A DNA stretch of 64,000 bases from Marinilactibacillus piezotolerans (GCF_900114235.1 NZ_FOSJ01000004.1:1-64000); one strand, 5' to 3'; positions 1 through 7,960 are shown, numbered from the stretch's first letter. The notes: generated by a model from the sequence alone, not told the origin. Made by a program: numbers and translations.

Positions 1-503
1 TAGGTGCGCCCGGCATGGGCGATAACTTGGTGGTGAAAGTCCACTACAGACTTTGCAGTAGGAACTGTTAGCTGAAAGCAAGGGTGTCCATCGTGAGGTG
101 GAATCTAAAGGAAGCTGGAGGCAAACACTCGCACTGACGAACAGAAACCTTATATGAAGGCTGAAGAGGGACGGATGAGTCTGCCTAACAAGACAAAGTC
201 CAATACTGCACGAATCCCTTACAGTAAATGAGGCAGTGACATGAGTGGAAGGTTATCGCACCTTACCTGGGGAGATCTGTCTAGCGATACAGATGTATCG
301 TAGTAACAACGAATAGACAGAAGTCAGCCGAGGTCATAGTAGGGAAAACGTACCGAAGGACCGAACAATATCAAATACAAAGTAAAGACTGGAGGTTAGA
401 GGAAGCGAAGACTACAGAAAACAATGGAAACATTGGCAATCTGCGGAGGGATAAGGTGGAACCGAAAGAGTATGTAGATGTGTAGAGCTTTCTTCTAGGT
501 TAA

Positions 504-1802
504 ATGAAAGAAATGTATGGTAAGTCTCCATCACTGATGGAGCTCGTTGTAAGAAAAGAAAATTTACTCGAAGCAGCCCAAGTCGTTAGACGAAATAAGG
601 GCGCTGCTGGAGTAGATGGCATGACAGTTTTTGAGGTTGAAGGCCATATTGAGAAGTATTATCTGCCCTTAAGGCAGAAGCTGCTTGATGGGACATACAA
701 ACCTCAACCTGTTAAACGGGTTGAAATCCCGAAAGCAAACGGTGCGAAGCGCAAGCTTGGCATACCGTGTGCACGCGATCGTGTGGTACAACAAGCGATC
801 AAACAAATCATTGAACCCTATATCGACCCCTATTTCCTTCCGCAAAGTCATGGGTTCCGACCAAATAAAGGAACACATACAGCGCTGAAACAATGTGCCA
901 AGTTCTATGAAGAAGGATATAAAGTGGTTGTGGATTGTGATTTAAAGCAATGCTTTGACACGTTGAATCACGACAAACTCATGTACCATCTTGAGCAGTT
1001 CATCAAAGATAAGATGATACTCAAGATTATCCGTAAGTTCTTGATGAGTGGTGTAACAGACCTGTCTGGCGAATTCGTAGAAACTCATACAGGCGCACCG
1101 CAAGGTGGTGTATTGTCACCCCTTCTCAGCAATGTATACTTACATGAACTGGATAAAGAGCTTGAAAAACGAGGACACCGATTCGTTCGATACGCAGATG
1201 ACTTTGTCATTTATGTGAAATCGAAACGAGCAGGGGAACGAGTCATGAAAAGTGTGACTCGTTTTATTGAAAAAGACCTCAAACTTATCGTCAATGACGA
1301 AAAGAGTAAAGTGGGGTCTCCCACTCGTTTAAAGTTCTTGAGCTGTCTGATGATGAAAGTGAATGGAACCTATCGTTTTATTCCTACAAAAGAAGCCAAG
1401 AAGAAGTTTAAGCGTACATTAAAACGGCTAACGAGTCGTAAACGTCCAGGAAACTTCATTACTGTTATAAAGGAAATCAACCAAGTCACAAGAGGTTGGA
1501 TTGGCTACTTTGGATTAGGATTTATCAAAAGATTCATATCAAACGAGATAGAACCATGGTTACATCACAGACTTAGACAGCTTATCTTAAAAAGATGGAA
1601 ACGACCGAAAACAAAGATAACGAAGTTATTAGAGTACGGTTTAGATGAGGATAGCGCAAAACGGATTGGATTTTCAAGAAAGAAATACTGGCGACTATCC
1701 AAAACGCCTGAAGTTCATTGGGCACTTACAAACGAAAGACTCCACCAGTGGGGCTTAGTTTCACTAAGCCACCTAGGGGAGTCTGCTTACAAAAGATATT
1801 GA
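504..1802 (+). CDS. ltrA: Group II intron reverse transcriptase/maturase
   Basis: The 432-residue intron-encoded protein should bind its own intron RNA, help it fold and splice, and copy it into DNA at new sites. The N-terminal part carries reverse transcriptase motifs: GAAGVDG near residue 34, the RIPxARDRxxQ-like block near 88-96, SHGFRP, TGAPQGGVLSPLLSN and the catalytic YADD at residues 230-233. A thumb/maturase X domain follows (GWIGYF motif near residue 333), with a short basic C-terminus. There is no HNH endonuclease, matching the roughly 420-residue length of endonuclease-free proteins. One oddity: the motif normally reading FLGF/FLGY after the catalytic core is FLSC here (278-281). 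No strong ribosome binding site precedes the ATG. The gene lies inside the intron RNA, as expected. Confidence 0.93.
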   Translation: MKEMYGKSPSLMELVVRKENLLEAAQVVRRNKGAAGVDGMTVFEVEGHIEKYYLPLRQKLLDGTYKPQPVKRVEIPKANGAKRKLGIPCARDRVVQQAIKQIIEPYIDPYFLPQSHGFRPNKGTHTALKQCAKFYEEGYKVVVDCDLKQCFDTLNHDKLMYHLEQFIKDKMILKIIRKFLMSGVTDLSGEFVETHTGAPQGGVLSPLLSNVYLHELDKELEKRGHRFVRYADDFVIYVKSKRAGERVMKSVTRFIEKDLKLIVNDEKSKVGSPTRLKFLSCLMMKVNGTYRFIPTKEAKKKFKRTLKRLTSRKRPGNFITVIKEINQVTRGWIGYFGLGFIKRFISNEIEPWLHHRLRQLILKRWKRPKTKITKLLEYGLDEDSAKRIGFSRKKYWRLSKTPEVHWALTNERLHQWGLVSLSHLGESAYKRY

Positions 1803-1878
1803 ACCGCCGTATACGGAACCGTACGTACGGTGGTGTGAGAGGTCGACAAGTCAATTAATGGCTTGTCTCCTACTCGAT
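1801..1878 (+). ncRNA. Group II intron domains V and VI
   Basis: Directly after the maturase stop, bases 1801-1843 form the compact GC-rich hairpin with complementary CCGTATACGG/CCGTACGTACGG segments typical of catalytic domain V. A second stem follows, pairing 1845-1852 with 1860-1867 (one G-U pair) around an A-rich loop AATTAAT; this fits domain VI with its branch-point adenosine. The intron probably ends at the CTACTCGAT at 1870-1878. The maturase stop codon overlaps the first bases of domain V. Confidence 0.75.
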
Positions 1879-1891
1879 TTGTAAATAGTGA

Positions 1892-2896
1892 TTAAATGTA
1901 GCCATGATCTGCACGAATCGAATAATTTGTTGAAGTTAAAGTTGCTTTTTCGAAAGTATCAAGATAAGTTACAACAAGAAAACCTGTGTCATTGATCGTT
2001 TCAATTTTAGCTTTTCTTTTTGAAGATTTTATACCTCTATTTTCTTCAATCCAGTATTCGCCTCCAATTAATGCAGAATGGTTACGACAGATTTCTAAAA
2101 ATGGCTTCGTATCCCAGGTGGTAATCCAACCATCAAAAAGTCGTTCGAATTCGTTTAAAAATCTCGAAACAAGCGAATTTGGATCAACAGGACCTATAAC
2201 TGATTTTAACGAAGTCGCTTTCTCTCTTATATCAAGTGGAATATCAGATTCATCCAAATTGGTATTAATTCCGATGCCGAGAATAATCCCTTCAAGTGTG
2301 TTGCCGGAATATTCAGTTTCCGTTAATATACCAGCCACCTTTTTACGATTCACAACTATGTCATTTGGCCACTTGATTTCAGCAATGGTATTATGAAAAG
2401 TTAATGCTTTAATTAAAGCTGCCGCAGCTAATTGAGTTAATAGCGAGTAGTTAAAATTGTTTTTTTCGGGTTTCAGTAAAAGACTCATAGAAATCGTGTT
2501 TCCAGCTGGAGAAGACCAAGCTCTACCTAAGCGACCTCTGGCAAAACTTTGTTTATGTGCCAAGATAAGAGTTCCGTTGTCTAAAGAGTTTAGATTATTT
2601 TTTAAATAATCATTTGTAGAAGAAATTGTTTGAAATAAAAGTGTCGGTTTTCCTAATGAATGAGTTTTTAACCCTGATTGCACTGCGGGTATAGACAAAA
2701 TAGGATAGAGCAGTCTAATTTCTTGCTGCATTCGTACTAAAGGCATTTTATCTTCTAGTAATAACTCTGTTACTAATTGAATTAGGATGTCCTGATCTGA
2801 AGAAATAAGCGACATCAGAATTTGGATTGTTTCGCTTTGAGGATACACTTTATTTAGATGATCTAATAGTAGTGTTTTCATTTCGATTACATTCAC
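1892..2896 (-). CDS. birA: Biotin-protein ligase BirA
   Basis: BirA activates biotin with ATP to biotinyl-AMP and attaches it to a lysine of biotin-dependent carboxylases such as acetyl-CoA carboxylase. The catalytic domain is clear: SSTN at residues 92-95, the biotinyl-AMP loop GRLGRAW at 121-127, KWPND at 185-189 followed by KKVAGILTE, and a small C-terminal SH3-like domain. The length (334 residues) suits a bifunctional ligase/repressor, but the first 70 residues do not show the usual winged-helix signature (SRTAVWKHI type), so repressor activity is uncertain. The start is GTG, preceded by AAAGGTG seven bases upstream. The gene is divergent from RNase J2 and convergent with the intron. Confidence 0.9.
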   Translation of the reverse strand: MNVIEMKTLLLDHLNKVYPQSETIQILMSLISSDQDILIQLVTELLLEDKMPLVRMQQEIRLLYPILSIPAVQSGLKTHSLGKPTLLFQTISSTNDYLKNNLNSLDNGTLILAHKQSFARGRLGRAWSSPAGNTISMSLLLKPEKNNFNYSLLTQLAAAALIKALTFHNTIAEIKWPNDIVVNRKKVAGILTETEYSGNTLEGIILGIGINTNLDESDIPLDIREKATSLKSVIGPVDPNSLVSRFLNEFERLFDGWITTWDTKPFLEICRNHSALIGGEYWIEENRGIKSSKRKAKIETINDTGFLVVTYLDTFEKATLTSTNYSIRADHGYI

Positions 2897-3102
2897 AGTA
2901 GCACACCTTTCTTAAAATCAGTTCCATCAATTAATTAGTATACAGTTCTAAAGAACAAAAGTCGACTTTATACCAGTAGGAAATACTGAATTTCTATGCT
3001 ATACTTAAAGTAGTGTAGATTGAACGGATGTATTATGAATTATTGCAAGAATAATAAAAATAAATTGAATTATACGTAAATCAACTTTTAGAGGTGAAAA
3101 AT

Positions 3103-4782
3103 TTGAGTAATATTAAGATTATTCCTTTTGGAGGAGTAAGAGAAAACGGAAAGAATTTATATGTAGTAGAATCAGGAGAGGACCTGTTTGTTCTAGATTG
3201 TGGATTAATGTATCCAGAAGATGATTTATATGGAATTGATGCAGTTATTCCAGACTTTAGCTATTTGCTTGAAAATAAAGATCGTATAGCTGGAGTTTTC
3301 TTATCTCACGGTCATGAAGATGCAATAGGCGCATTACCATATTTTTTAAATACATTTAATGCACCTGTATTCGGATCAGAATTGACGATTGCCTTGGCAA
3401 AACTTATGGTTAAAGAGACCAATCTTGGTACAAAATTTGATGATTATCATGTTATTGATGAGCACACTGAGATAGATTTTCATGGAAATTTGGTGAAGTT
3501 TTTTAGAACAACTCACACCATTCCAGATTCAATGGGTATATCTGTTAAAACAGATGAAGGAAACATTGTTTATACTGGAAACTTTAAATTTGACCAAAGT
3601 GCAAGTGACAGCTATCGTACAGACTTTTCTCAGATTTCTGAGATTGGCAAAGAAGGTGTGCTTGCTCTATTAAGTGATTCAAATGAAGCAGAAAGTACAT
3701 CAGAAAACGTTTCTGAAAAGAAAGTTCAAGAAGAAGTATTGGATATTTTTCAAGATACAAGCAGCCGTATTATTGTAGCAGCAGTAGCAAGTAATATCTT
3801 ACGTATTCAACAAATATTAAATGCAGCTCAAGACTCAGGCAGAAAAGTATTTATAACTGGTCGTAATTTAGAAGCAATCATTGAAACAGCTATCAAACTT
3901 GACAAGTTGAATCTACCAGATGAAAATCTGATTGTGCCTGTGGATAAAATAGACCAGTATGATGATGAACAAATTTTAGTCCTTGAAACAGGAGCTTCTG
4001 GAGAACCAATCAAAACTTTAAATCGTATGGCTACTGGAAATCATGGTCAAGTAAATATTAAATCTGGAGATCTTATCTTTATTGCAACGAGTCCTTCTAT
4101 TTCAATGGAAGTAACAGTTGCTGAAACAGAAAACCTAATATACCGGGCAGGAGCAACTGTAAAACATATATCTGATAATATGAAAGCTTCCGGTCATGCT
4201 ACACCAAATGATTTGCAACTTATGATTAATCTGCTTAGACCAGAGTACTTTATTCCGATTCAAGGAGAATATCGTATGCTAGCAGCACATGCAGATCTTG
4301 CTAATGAAACTGGCATATCGAATTCAAATATTTTTATTTTAAGCAACGGTGATGTTTTGAATTATCAAAATGGTAAAATGAACCAGACTGGACAAGTCTC
4401 TGCTGACAATACTTTAATTGATGGAATCGGAATCGGTGATATTGGAAATATTGTGCTGAGAGATCGTAGATTACTTTCAGAAGACGGAATCTTTGTAGCT
4501 GTCGTAACAATTGATAGAAAGAAAAGGACGGTTGTTTCGGGTCCACACATTGTGACAAGAGGATTTGTATTTGTCAAAGAGAGTCAAGATCTGATCAATG
4601 AATCGAATGATATTGTAAAACAAGTTGTTCGTAAAAATTTGGAACATAATGATTTTGATTGGGGATCTATCAAACAAGATATTCGAGAAGAATTAGGAAA
4701 TCACTTATTTAAAAAAACTCGTAGACGTCCGATCATTTTACCTGTTATAATGGAAGTGAACCAAAACCGTCGATTCAGTTAA
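3103..4782 (+). CDS. rnjB: Ribonuclease J2
   Basis: A metallo-beta-lactamase/beta-CASP ribonuclease of 559 residues that normally pairs with RNase J1 in mRNA decay and rRNA maturation. The metal-binding motif reads HGHEDA at residues 69-74 instead of HGHEDH, and the downstream TGD motif is TGN at 158-160. Both substitutions are characteristic of the J2 paralogue, which is weakly active alone, so this is J2 and not J1. The SGHA and IQGEYRML beta-CASP motifs follow, then a C-terminal domain. TTG at 3103 is chosen because GAGGTG (3091-3096) sits six bases ahead; a GTG at 3094 would lie inside that ribosome binding site. No terminator is visible before the thiT leader, so read-through is possible. 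Confidence 0.93.
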   Translation: MSNIKIIPFGGVRENGKNLYVVESGEDLFVLDCGLMYPEDDLYGIDAVIPDFSYLLENKDRIAGVFLSHGHEDAIGALPYFLNTFNAPVFGSELTIALAKLMVKETNLGTKFDDYHVIDEHTEIDFHGNLVKFFRTTHTIPDSMGISVKTDEGNIVYTGNFKFDQSASDSYRTDFSQISEIGKEGVLALLSDSNEAESTSENVSEKKVQEEVLDIFQDTSSRIIVAAVASNILRIQQILNAAQDSGRKVFITGRNLEAIIETAIKLDKLNLPDENLIVPVDKIDQYDDEQILVLETGASGEPIKTLNRMATGNHGQVNIKSGDLIFIATSPSISMEVTVAETENLIYRAGATVKHISDNMKASGHATPNDLQLMINLLRPEYFIPIQGEYRMLAAHADLANETGISNSNIFILSNGDVLNYQNGKMNQTGQVSADNTLIDGIGIGDIGNIVLRDRRLLSEDGIFVAVVTIDRKKRTVVSGPHIVTRGFVFVKESQDLINESNDIVKQVVRKNLEHNDFDWGSIKQDIREELGNHLFKKTRRRPIILPVIMEVNQNRRFS

Positions 4783-4786
4783 GTGA

Positions 4787-4815
4787 TTGATTGAGTCTTC
4801 ATAATTAACTATATT
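4787..4815 (+). promoter_or_regulatory. Possible thiT promoter
   Basis: TTGATT (4787-4792), a 17-base spacer and TATATT (4810-4815) resemble a sigma-A promoter just before the TPP riboswitch. A caveat is that the predicted start site near 4821 would cut off the proposed left arm of aptamer helix P1 (GTACT, 4816-4820), so transcription may start slightly upstream or come from rnjB. Confidence 0.45.
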
Positions 4816-4905
4816 GTACTAGGGGAGCCGATTGAATTGGCTGAGAGTAGACTATAAGTCTAGACCCTTTGAACCTGTACGTTCGTACGTGCGTAGGGAG
4901 AGTAC
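4816..4905 (+). ncRNA. TPP riboswitch (THI element)
   Basis: The segment holds the conserved THI-box blocks in order: AGGGGAGCC, GGCTGAGAG, GACCCTTTGAACCTG and GCGTAGGGAGAGTAC. The ends GTACT (4816-4820) and AGTAC (4901-4905) can pair as helix P1. It lies directly upstream of a thiamine transporter gene, the classic target: high TPP should shut off expression. Confidence 0.95.
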
Positions 4906-4920
4906 CTAAATTCGGTATAT

Positions 4921-4996
4921 AAGTATAGAGTATACTTTTTTGCTGTGATTAACTCAATTGACTCCTCCTCTAGTATATATAGACACTATAGGAGGA
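4921..4996 (+). promoter_or_regulatory. TPP riboswitch expression platform with Shine-Dalgarno-masking hairpin
   Basis: Two structures follow the aptamer. A short A/T-rich hairpin, AAGTATA (4921-4927) with TATACTT (4931-4937), is followed by a few Ts and could be a weak terminator. A stronger one pairs TCCTCCTCTAGT (4963-4974) with ACTATAGGAGGA (4985-4996), 11 of 12 positions, burying the thiT ribosome binding site. Translational control is therefore the better-supported mechanism. Confidence 0.7.
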
Positions 4997-5004
4997 ATTT
5001 TTTT

Positions 5005-5574
5005 ATGCAGAACGAAAAGTTAAGAGTTTATTTAGAAGGGACACTGTTTGCAGCTATAGCAATGATTTTGTCATTGATTCCAGTAGGGATCGGTTCGTCA
5101 TTCAGTATATCTCTAGGAACTATTCCATTAACATTTTTTGCTGTTAGAAGAGGAACATTACCTGGGTTATTTGCTGGGTTTTTATGGGGAATCTTACATG
5201 TAGTAGCTGGAACAGCTTATATATTGAATATATATCAATTTATTATTGAGTATACGATCGCATTTACATCTGTTGGATTTGCTGGATATTATAGTAAAAA
5301 AATTATTCAAAGTATAAAAGATCAATCAACACAAACAGCTAAAAAATATCTTATCATAACAACGTTTATTGGTTCATTAGCTCGCTGGTTCTGGCATTTT
5401 GTAGCGGGAGTATTCTTTTTTGGAGATTATGCAGTATGGGGATTGGATCCTATAACATTTTCTTTATTGTTTAATGGGGCCAGCATGCTTTCCACTATTG
5501 CTGTCACAGTAGTAGTACTAATTTTATTATTTAACCGAGCACCGTCGATGTTTGTTCCGAAAATTAAGAAGTAA
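5005..5574 (+). CDS. thiT: Thiamine transporter S-component ThiT
   Basis: ThiT is the substrate-binding membrane subunit of an energy-coupling-factor importer for thiamine; it works with a shared EcfT-EcfAA' module, not encoded here. The 189-residue protein is about the family's usual size, with six predicted membrane segments and the family's ligand-pocket stretches: YQFIIEY, WHFVAG and FNGAS. The ATG at 5005 is used because GGAGGA lies eight bases upstream; longer in-frame openings run into the regulatory leader. The TPP riboswitch upstream confirms the thiamine link, and thiN in the same window supplies the enzyme that converts imported thiamine to TPP. Confidence 0.93.
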   Translation: MQNEKLRVYLEGTLFAAIAMILSLIPVGIGSSFSISLGTIPLTFFAVRRGTLPGLFAGFLWGILHVVAGTAYILNIYQFIIEYTIAFTSVGFAGYYSKKIIQSIKDQSTQTAKKYLIITTFIGSLARWFWHFVAGVFFFGDYAVWGLDPITFSLLFNGASMLSTIAVTVVVLILLFNRAPSMFVPKIKK

Positions 5575-5583
5575 AAAAAACAA

Positions 5584-5632
5584 AAAAATGATAAAACAGT
5601 CTCTAAATAATAGAGGCTGTTTTATCATTTTT
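5584..5632 (+). terminator. Rho-independent terminator of thiT
   Basis: A 16-base arm (5584-5599, AAAAATGATAAAACAG) is fully complementary to 5617-5632, with an inner CTCTA/TAGAG extension. The A-run and T-run on both sides make it a strong hairpin terminator ending thiT transcription. Confidence 0.9.
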
Positions 5633-5802
5633 CAAAATATTTTACATAGTCATTATATTAAGAATATGGAATATGAAAAGAACTGAAAATATAAGTGGAC
5701 GAGTAAACTAGCTATAGTGTACACTAGATGAGAAACTCAAAAATAATTGATTTTACAACAAGTTGTGCGTCGTTTTGAGACGAAAGTAATAAGGAGATAG
5801 AG

Positions 5803-7257
5803 ATGGAGATTATTAGAATAGTTTTTTGGCTTTTTATTTTTATTAATTCTGGGTTAGCGTTATTTACCGTATTTAGAGAAAGAGAACGGGATATTGCAGC
5901 TATATGGGCATGGCTGCTGGTTATTACAATGTTACCAGGATTTGGTTTCATCATCTATTTATTTTTAGGAAGAAAAATTTCTAAAGAAAATATTTTTGAT
6001 ATTCGTTCTCAGAAAAGAATCGGAATGAATCAGCTTGTTGAAGCTCAAAAACAATTGATTGAAACAGAAAACCTTGATTTACCAGAAACCAAACATTTAG
6101 ATACTACATTAGAATTAGTCTCTCTTTTTCTGGAAAGTAATGAATCAATTTTAACTAAAGGGAACAAAGTAGATATCATAATAGATGGAAAAGAAAAATT
6201 TGATAAATTAATCAAAGATATTAATAAAGCTAAACACCACATACATGTGACCTATTATATTTTTAAAGCTGATGGAATCGGAACTCGTTTGTTGAACGCA
6301 TTAGAAGAGCGTGCTGAAAATGGGGTAGAAGTAAAGGTTCTCTATGATCCGATTGGCGCTAGAGTAGTGGGCGCACATTTTTTTGATCATCTGAAATCTC
6401 TTGGAGGACAAGCTGAACCTTTCTTTGGATCAAGATTGCATATCTTGAATTTTCGGTTAAACTACCGTAATCACCGTAAAATTGTAGTTATAGATGGGAA
6501 AATTGGTTACACAGGTGGTTTTAATGTTGGAGATGACTATTTAGGACTTTATGAAAAGATGGGATACTGGAGGGATACGCATCTTAGAATAAAAGGGAAT
6601 GGAGTACTGCCTCTTCAGACAAGATTTTTGATGGATTGGAATGCTTCTGTCAAGAATCAGATGGTTCGCTATAAAGAGAGCTATTTCCCGGTTTCCTCAT
6701 TTGTAGGTACAACAGATCTTCAGATTGTTTCTAGTGGTCCAGATAATGAAGTTCATGCTATTAAAAAAGGATTTCTTAAAATGATAAGTATGGCAAAACA
6801 CTCTGTTTATATTCAAACTCCATACTTTATTCCAGACGAGGCTCTTATGGAGACGTTAAAAATTGCAAGTTTGTCAGGGATTGACGTTAAGCTTATGATT
6901 CCTAATAAACCTGATCATCCTTTTATATATCGTGCAACTCTGAGTTATGCAGAGGAAATGGTTAATAATGGGGTTGAGGTATACATTTATGATGCCGGGT
7001 TTATTCATGCTAAAACAATTGTGATCGATGGAGAAATATTGTCAGTTGGAACTGCAAATTTTGACATTAGGAGTTTTAAGTTGAACTTTGAAGTGAATAC
7101 TTTTATGTATGATAGAATACTAGCGAAGCAACAAGTTGAAATTTTTAAAAAGGACATAGAAGTATCTTACTTACTTACTGAAGATATTATAAAAAACTAT
7201 TCAAAATGGGAATTATTCAAACAGCAATTCAGTCGATTATTTTCTCCTATATTATAA
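5803..7257 (+). CDS. cls: Cardiolipin synthase
   Basis: A phospholipase D-family membrane enzyme that condenses two phosphatidylglycerol molecules to cardiolipin and glycerol. Two N-terminal membrane helices (about residues 3-22 and 35-55) anchor it. Two HKD catalytic motifs follow: HRKIVVID with H224, K226, D231 and HAKTIVID with H402, K404, D409; each is followed by the expected GG or GTANFD segment. The 484 residues match full-length bacterial Cls. The ATG has AAGGAGATAG just upstream. It stands alone between two terminators, so it is probably transcribed by itself; no convincing promoter was picked out in the 170-base upstream gap. Confidence 0.94.
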   Translation: MEIIRIVFWLFIFINSGLALFTVFRERERDIAAIWAWLLVITMLPGFGFIIYLFLGRKISKENIFDIRSQKRIGMNQLVEAQKQLIETENLDLPETKHLDTTLELVSLFLESNESILTKGNKVDIIIDGKEKFDKLIKDINKAKHHIHVTYYIFKADGIGTRLLNALEERAENGVEVKVLYDPIGARVVGAHFFDHLKSLGGQAEPFFGSRLHILNFRLNYRNHRKIVVIDGKIGYTGGFNVGDDYLGLYEKMGYWRDTHLRIKGNGVLPLQTRFLMDWNASVKNQMVRYKESYFPVSSFVGTTDLQIVSSGPDNEVHAIKKGFLKMISMAKHSVYIQTPYFIPDEALMETLKIASLSGIDVKLMIPNKPDHPFIYRATLSYAEEMVNNGVEVYIYDAGFIHAKTIVIDGEILSVGTANFDIRSFKLNFEVNTFMYDRILAKQQVEIFKKDIEVSYLLTEDIIKNYSKWELFKQQFSRLFSPIL

Positions 7258-7269
7258 GCTAATAAATAA

Positions 7270-7311
7270 AAAAACGCCAAATCTGCAAGAATCTGCGGAA
7301 CTGGCGTTTTT
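7270..7311 (+). terminator. Bidirectional terminator between cls and the small minus-strand gene
   Basis: AAAAACGCCA (7270-7279) pairs with TGGCGTTTTT (7302-7311). The A-run and T-run make it usable from both sides: it ends cls on the plus strand, and the convergent small gene stops only three bases away. Confidence 0.88.
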
Positions 7312-7313
7312 AA

Positions 7314-7646
7314 TTATCTAAGGTTAGAGTTTAAACGAATATGTCTGATTTGTTCAATATTAATTAAATGAATCGTCTTGTTATCCCGGCTGGTTAGAAT
7401 TAGCTGGCTGGAATAAGGAGAAAAATTTGCGATTCCTGTGCATTCTGAAACAGTAGTTTGTTGAAAAGTAGGATTCAGTTGAATAGTAATTGAGTTTTGT
7501 TTGTGGACAGCTTGTTTGATAAAATGTCTCAACTGCATCAAAGGCATTTGTTTTTGAAGTGTAAAAGGGCTGCCCTTGATGGAATTTGAATAATTTTCTT
7601 TAAAGTAAGACATGATTGTACTTTTTTCTATTGCAAATTTCTCCAT
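7314..7646 (-). CDS. Small SOS-type protein, possibly YolD-like
   Basis: A 110-residue protein that I cannot assign with certainty. Start ATG at 7646 is chosen because GGGAG lies eight bases upstream and the longer frame would run through the promoter. The second half, with a GIANFSPYSSQLIL stretch followed by NKTIHLINIEQIRHI, resembles the C-terminal beta-rich region of YolD-like proteins, which often accompany Y-family DNA polymerases and are LexA-regulated. The promoter region with two LexA-like boxes agrees with that. No polymerase gene is adjacent. No signal peptide or membrane segment is visible. Function is unknown, and the YolD link is inference from a short pattern plus regulation. 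Confidence 0.7.
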   Translation of the reverse strand: MEKFAIEKSTIMSYFKENYSNSIKGSPFTLQKQMPLMQLRHFIKQAVHKQNSITIQLNPTFQQTTVSECTGIANFSPYSSQLILTSRDNKTIHLINIEQIRHIRLNSNLR

Positions 7647-7658
7647 ACTTTCATCTCC

Positions 7659-7707
7659 CGAACATTTGTTTATATTAATTATACCGAACAAACATTCAGT
7701 ATGTCAA
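7659..7707 (-). promoter_or_regulatory. Promoter with two LexA-like (SOS) boxes
   Basis: Read on the minus strand, TTGACA (7702-7707) and TATAAT (7678-7683) are 18 bases apart, a near-consensus promoter. Two 14-base sites resemble the Bacillota LexA box CGAAC-N4-GTTCG: one in the spacer (7685-7698) and one at the start site (7659-7672). Each keeps one perfect GTTCG half and has two to three mismatches in the other. Binding there would block transcription. Confidence 0.75.
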
Positions 7708-7836
7708 CAATAATTTTAAAAAATATAGAGATACTATTTTTGGCACCTATTAATAAATCTAAAATAGATACGATAAGATAAAAAGACAATCAATATATTC
7801 TTTATTTTTCTTTTCTGATTCAAGTTCGTTTTTATT

Positions 7837-7857
7837 GTTATGATGAACAATCATAAC
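7837..7857. repeat. Perfect inverted repeat in the intergenic region upstream of degV
   Basis: GTTATGAT (7837-7844) and ATCATAAC (7850-7857) are perfectly complementary around a five-base loop. It lies in the A/T-rich gap between the LexA-controlled gene and degV (7708-7992), in which I see no gene. It could be an operator or a weak hairpin; no T-run follows. Confidence 0.5.
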
Positions 7858-7931
7858 TTATAAAATATTTTATACTTTTACTGCATAACTTTTTTTTCAG
7901 ATATTTAAGAGAGAAATAAAGGGGCAATCCC

Positions 7932-7960
7932 TTCCTATTTTGATACTGTATCAGTATAAT
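7932..7960 (+). promoter_or_regulatory. degV promoter with palindromic operator candidate
   Basis: TATAAT at 7955-7960 is a perfect -10 box; TTCCTA at 7932-7937 is a poor -35 at 17 bases. The spacer contains a perfect 13-base palindrome, TGATACTGTATCA (7941-7953), ending one base from the -10, a position where a bound protein would repress. Confidence 0.6.

Larger units (their letters stand above)
4..1878 (+). mobile_element. Group II intron with intron-encoded protein
   Basis: The element begins with GTGCG, the bacterial group II 5' consensus, at position 4. A structured non-coding stretch of about 500 bases (domain I onward) is followed by a maturase gene, then a domain V hairpin, a domain VI hairpin and a 3' end near CTACTCGAT at 1878. 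Only three bases of 5' exon are in the window, so the left boundary is inferred. The intron reads towards the 3' end of birA and stops 13 bases short of its stop codon on the opposite strand. The encoded protein has no endonuclease domain, which resembles group IIC introns that insert next to terminator hairpins; the class assignment is inference. Confidence 0.85.

Noticed and set aside
1986-2396. 136-codon open frame on the plus strand across birA
   Set aside because: It is antisense to the birA catalytic motifs, has no ribosome binding site and no recognisable product.
7647-7691. Longer N-terminus for the LexA-controlled gene
   Set aside because: It would translate through the promoter and operator and has no ribosome binding site.
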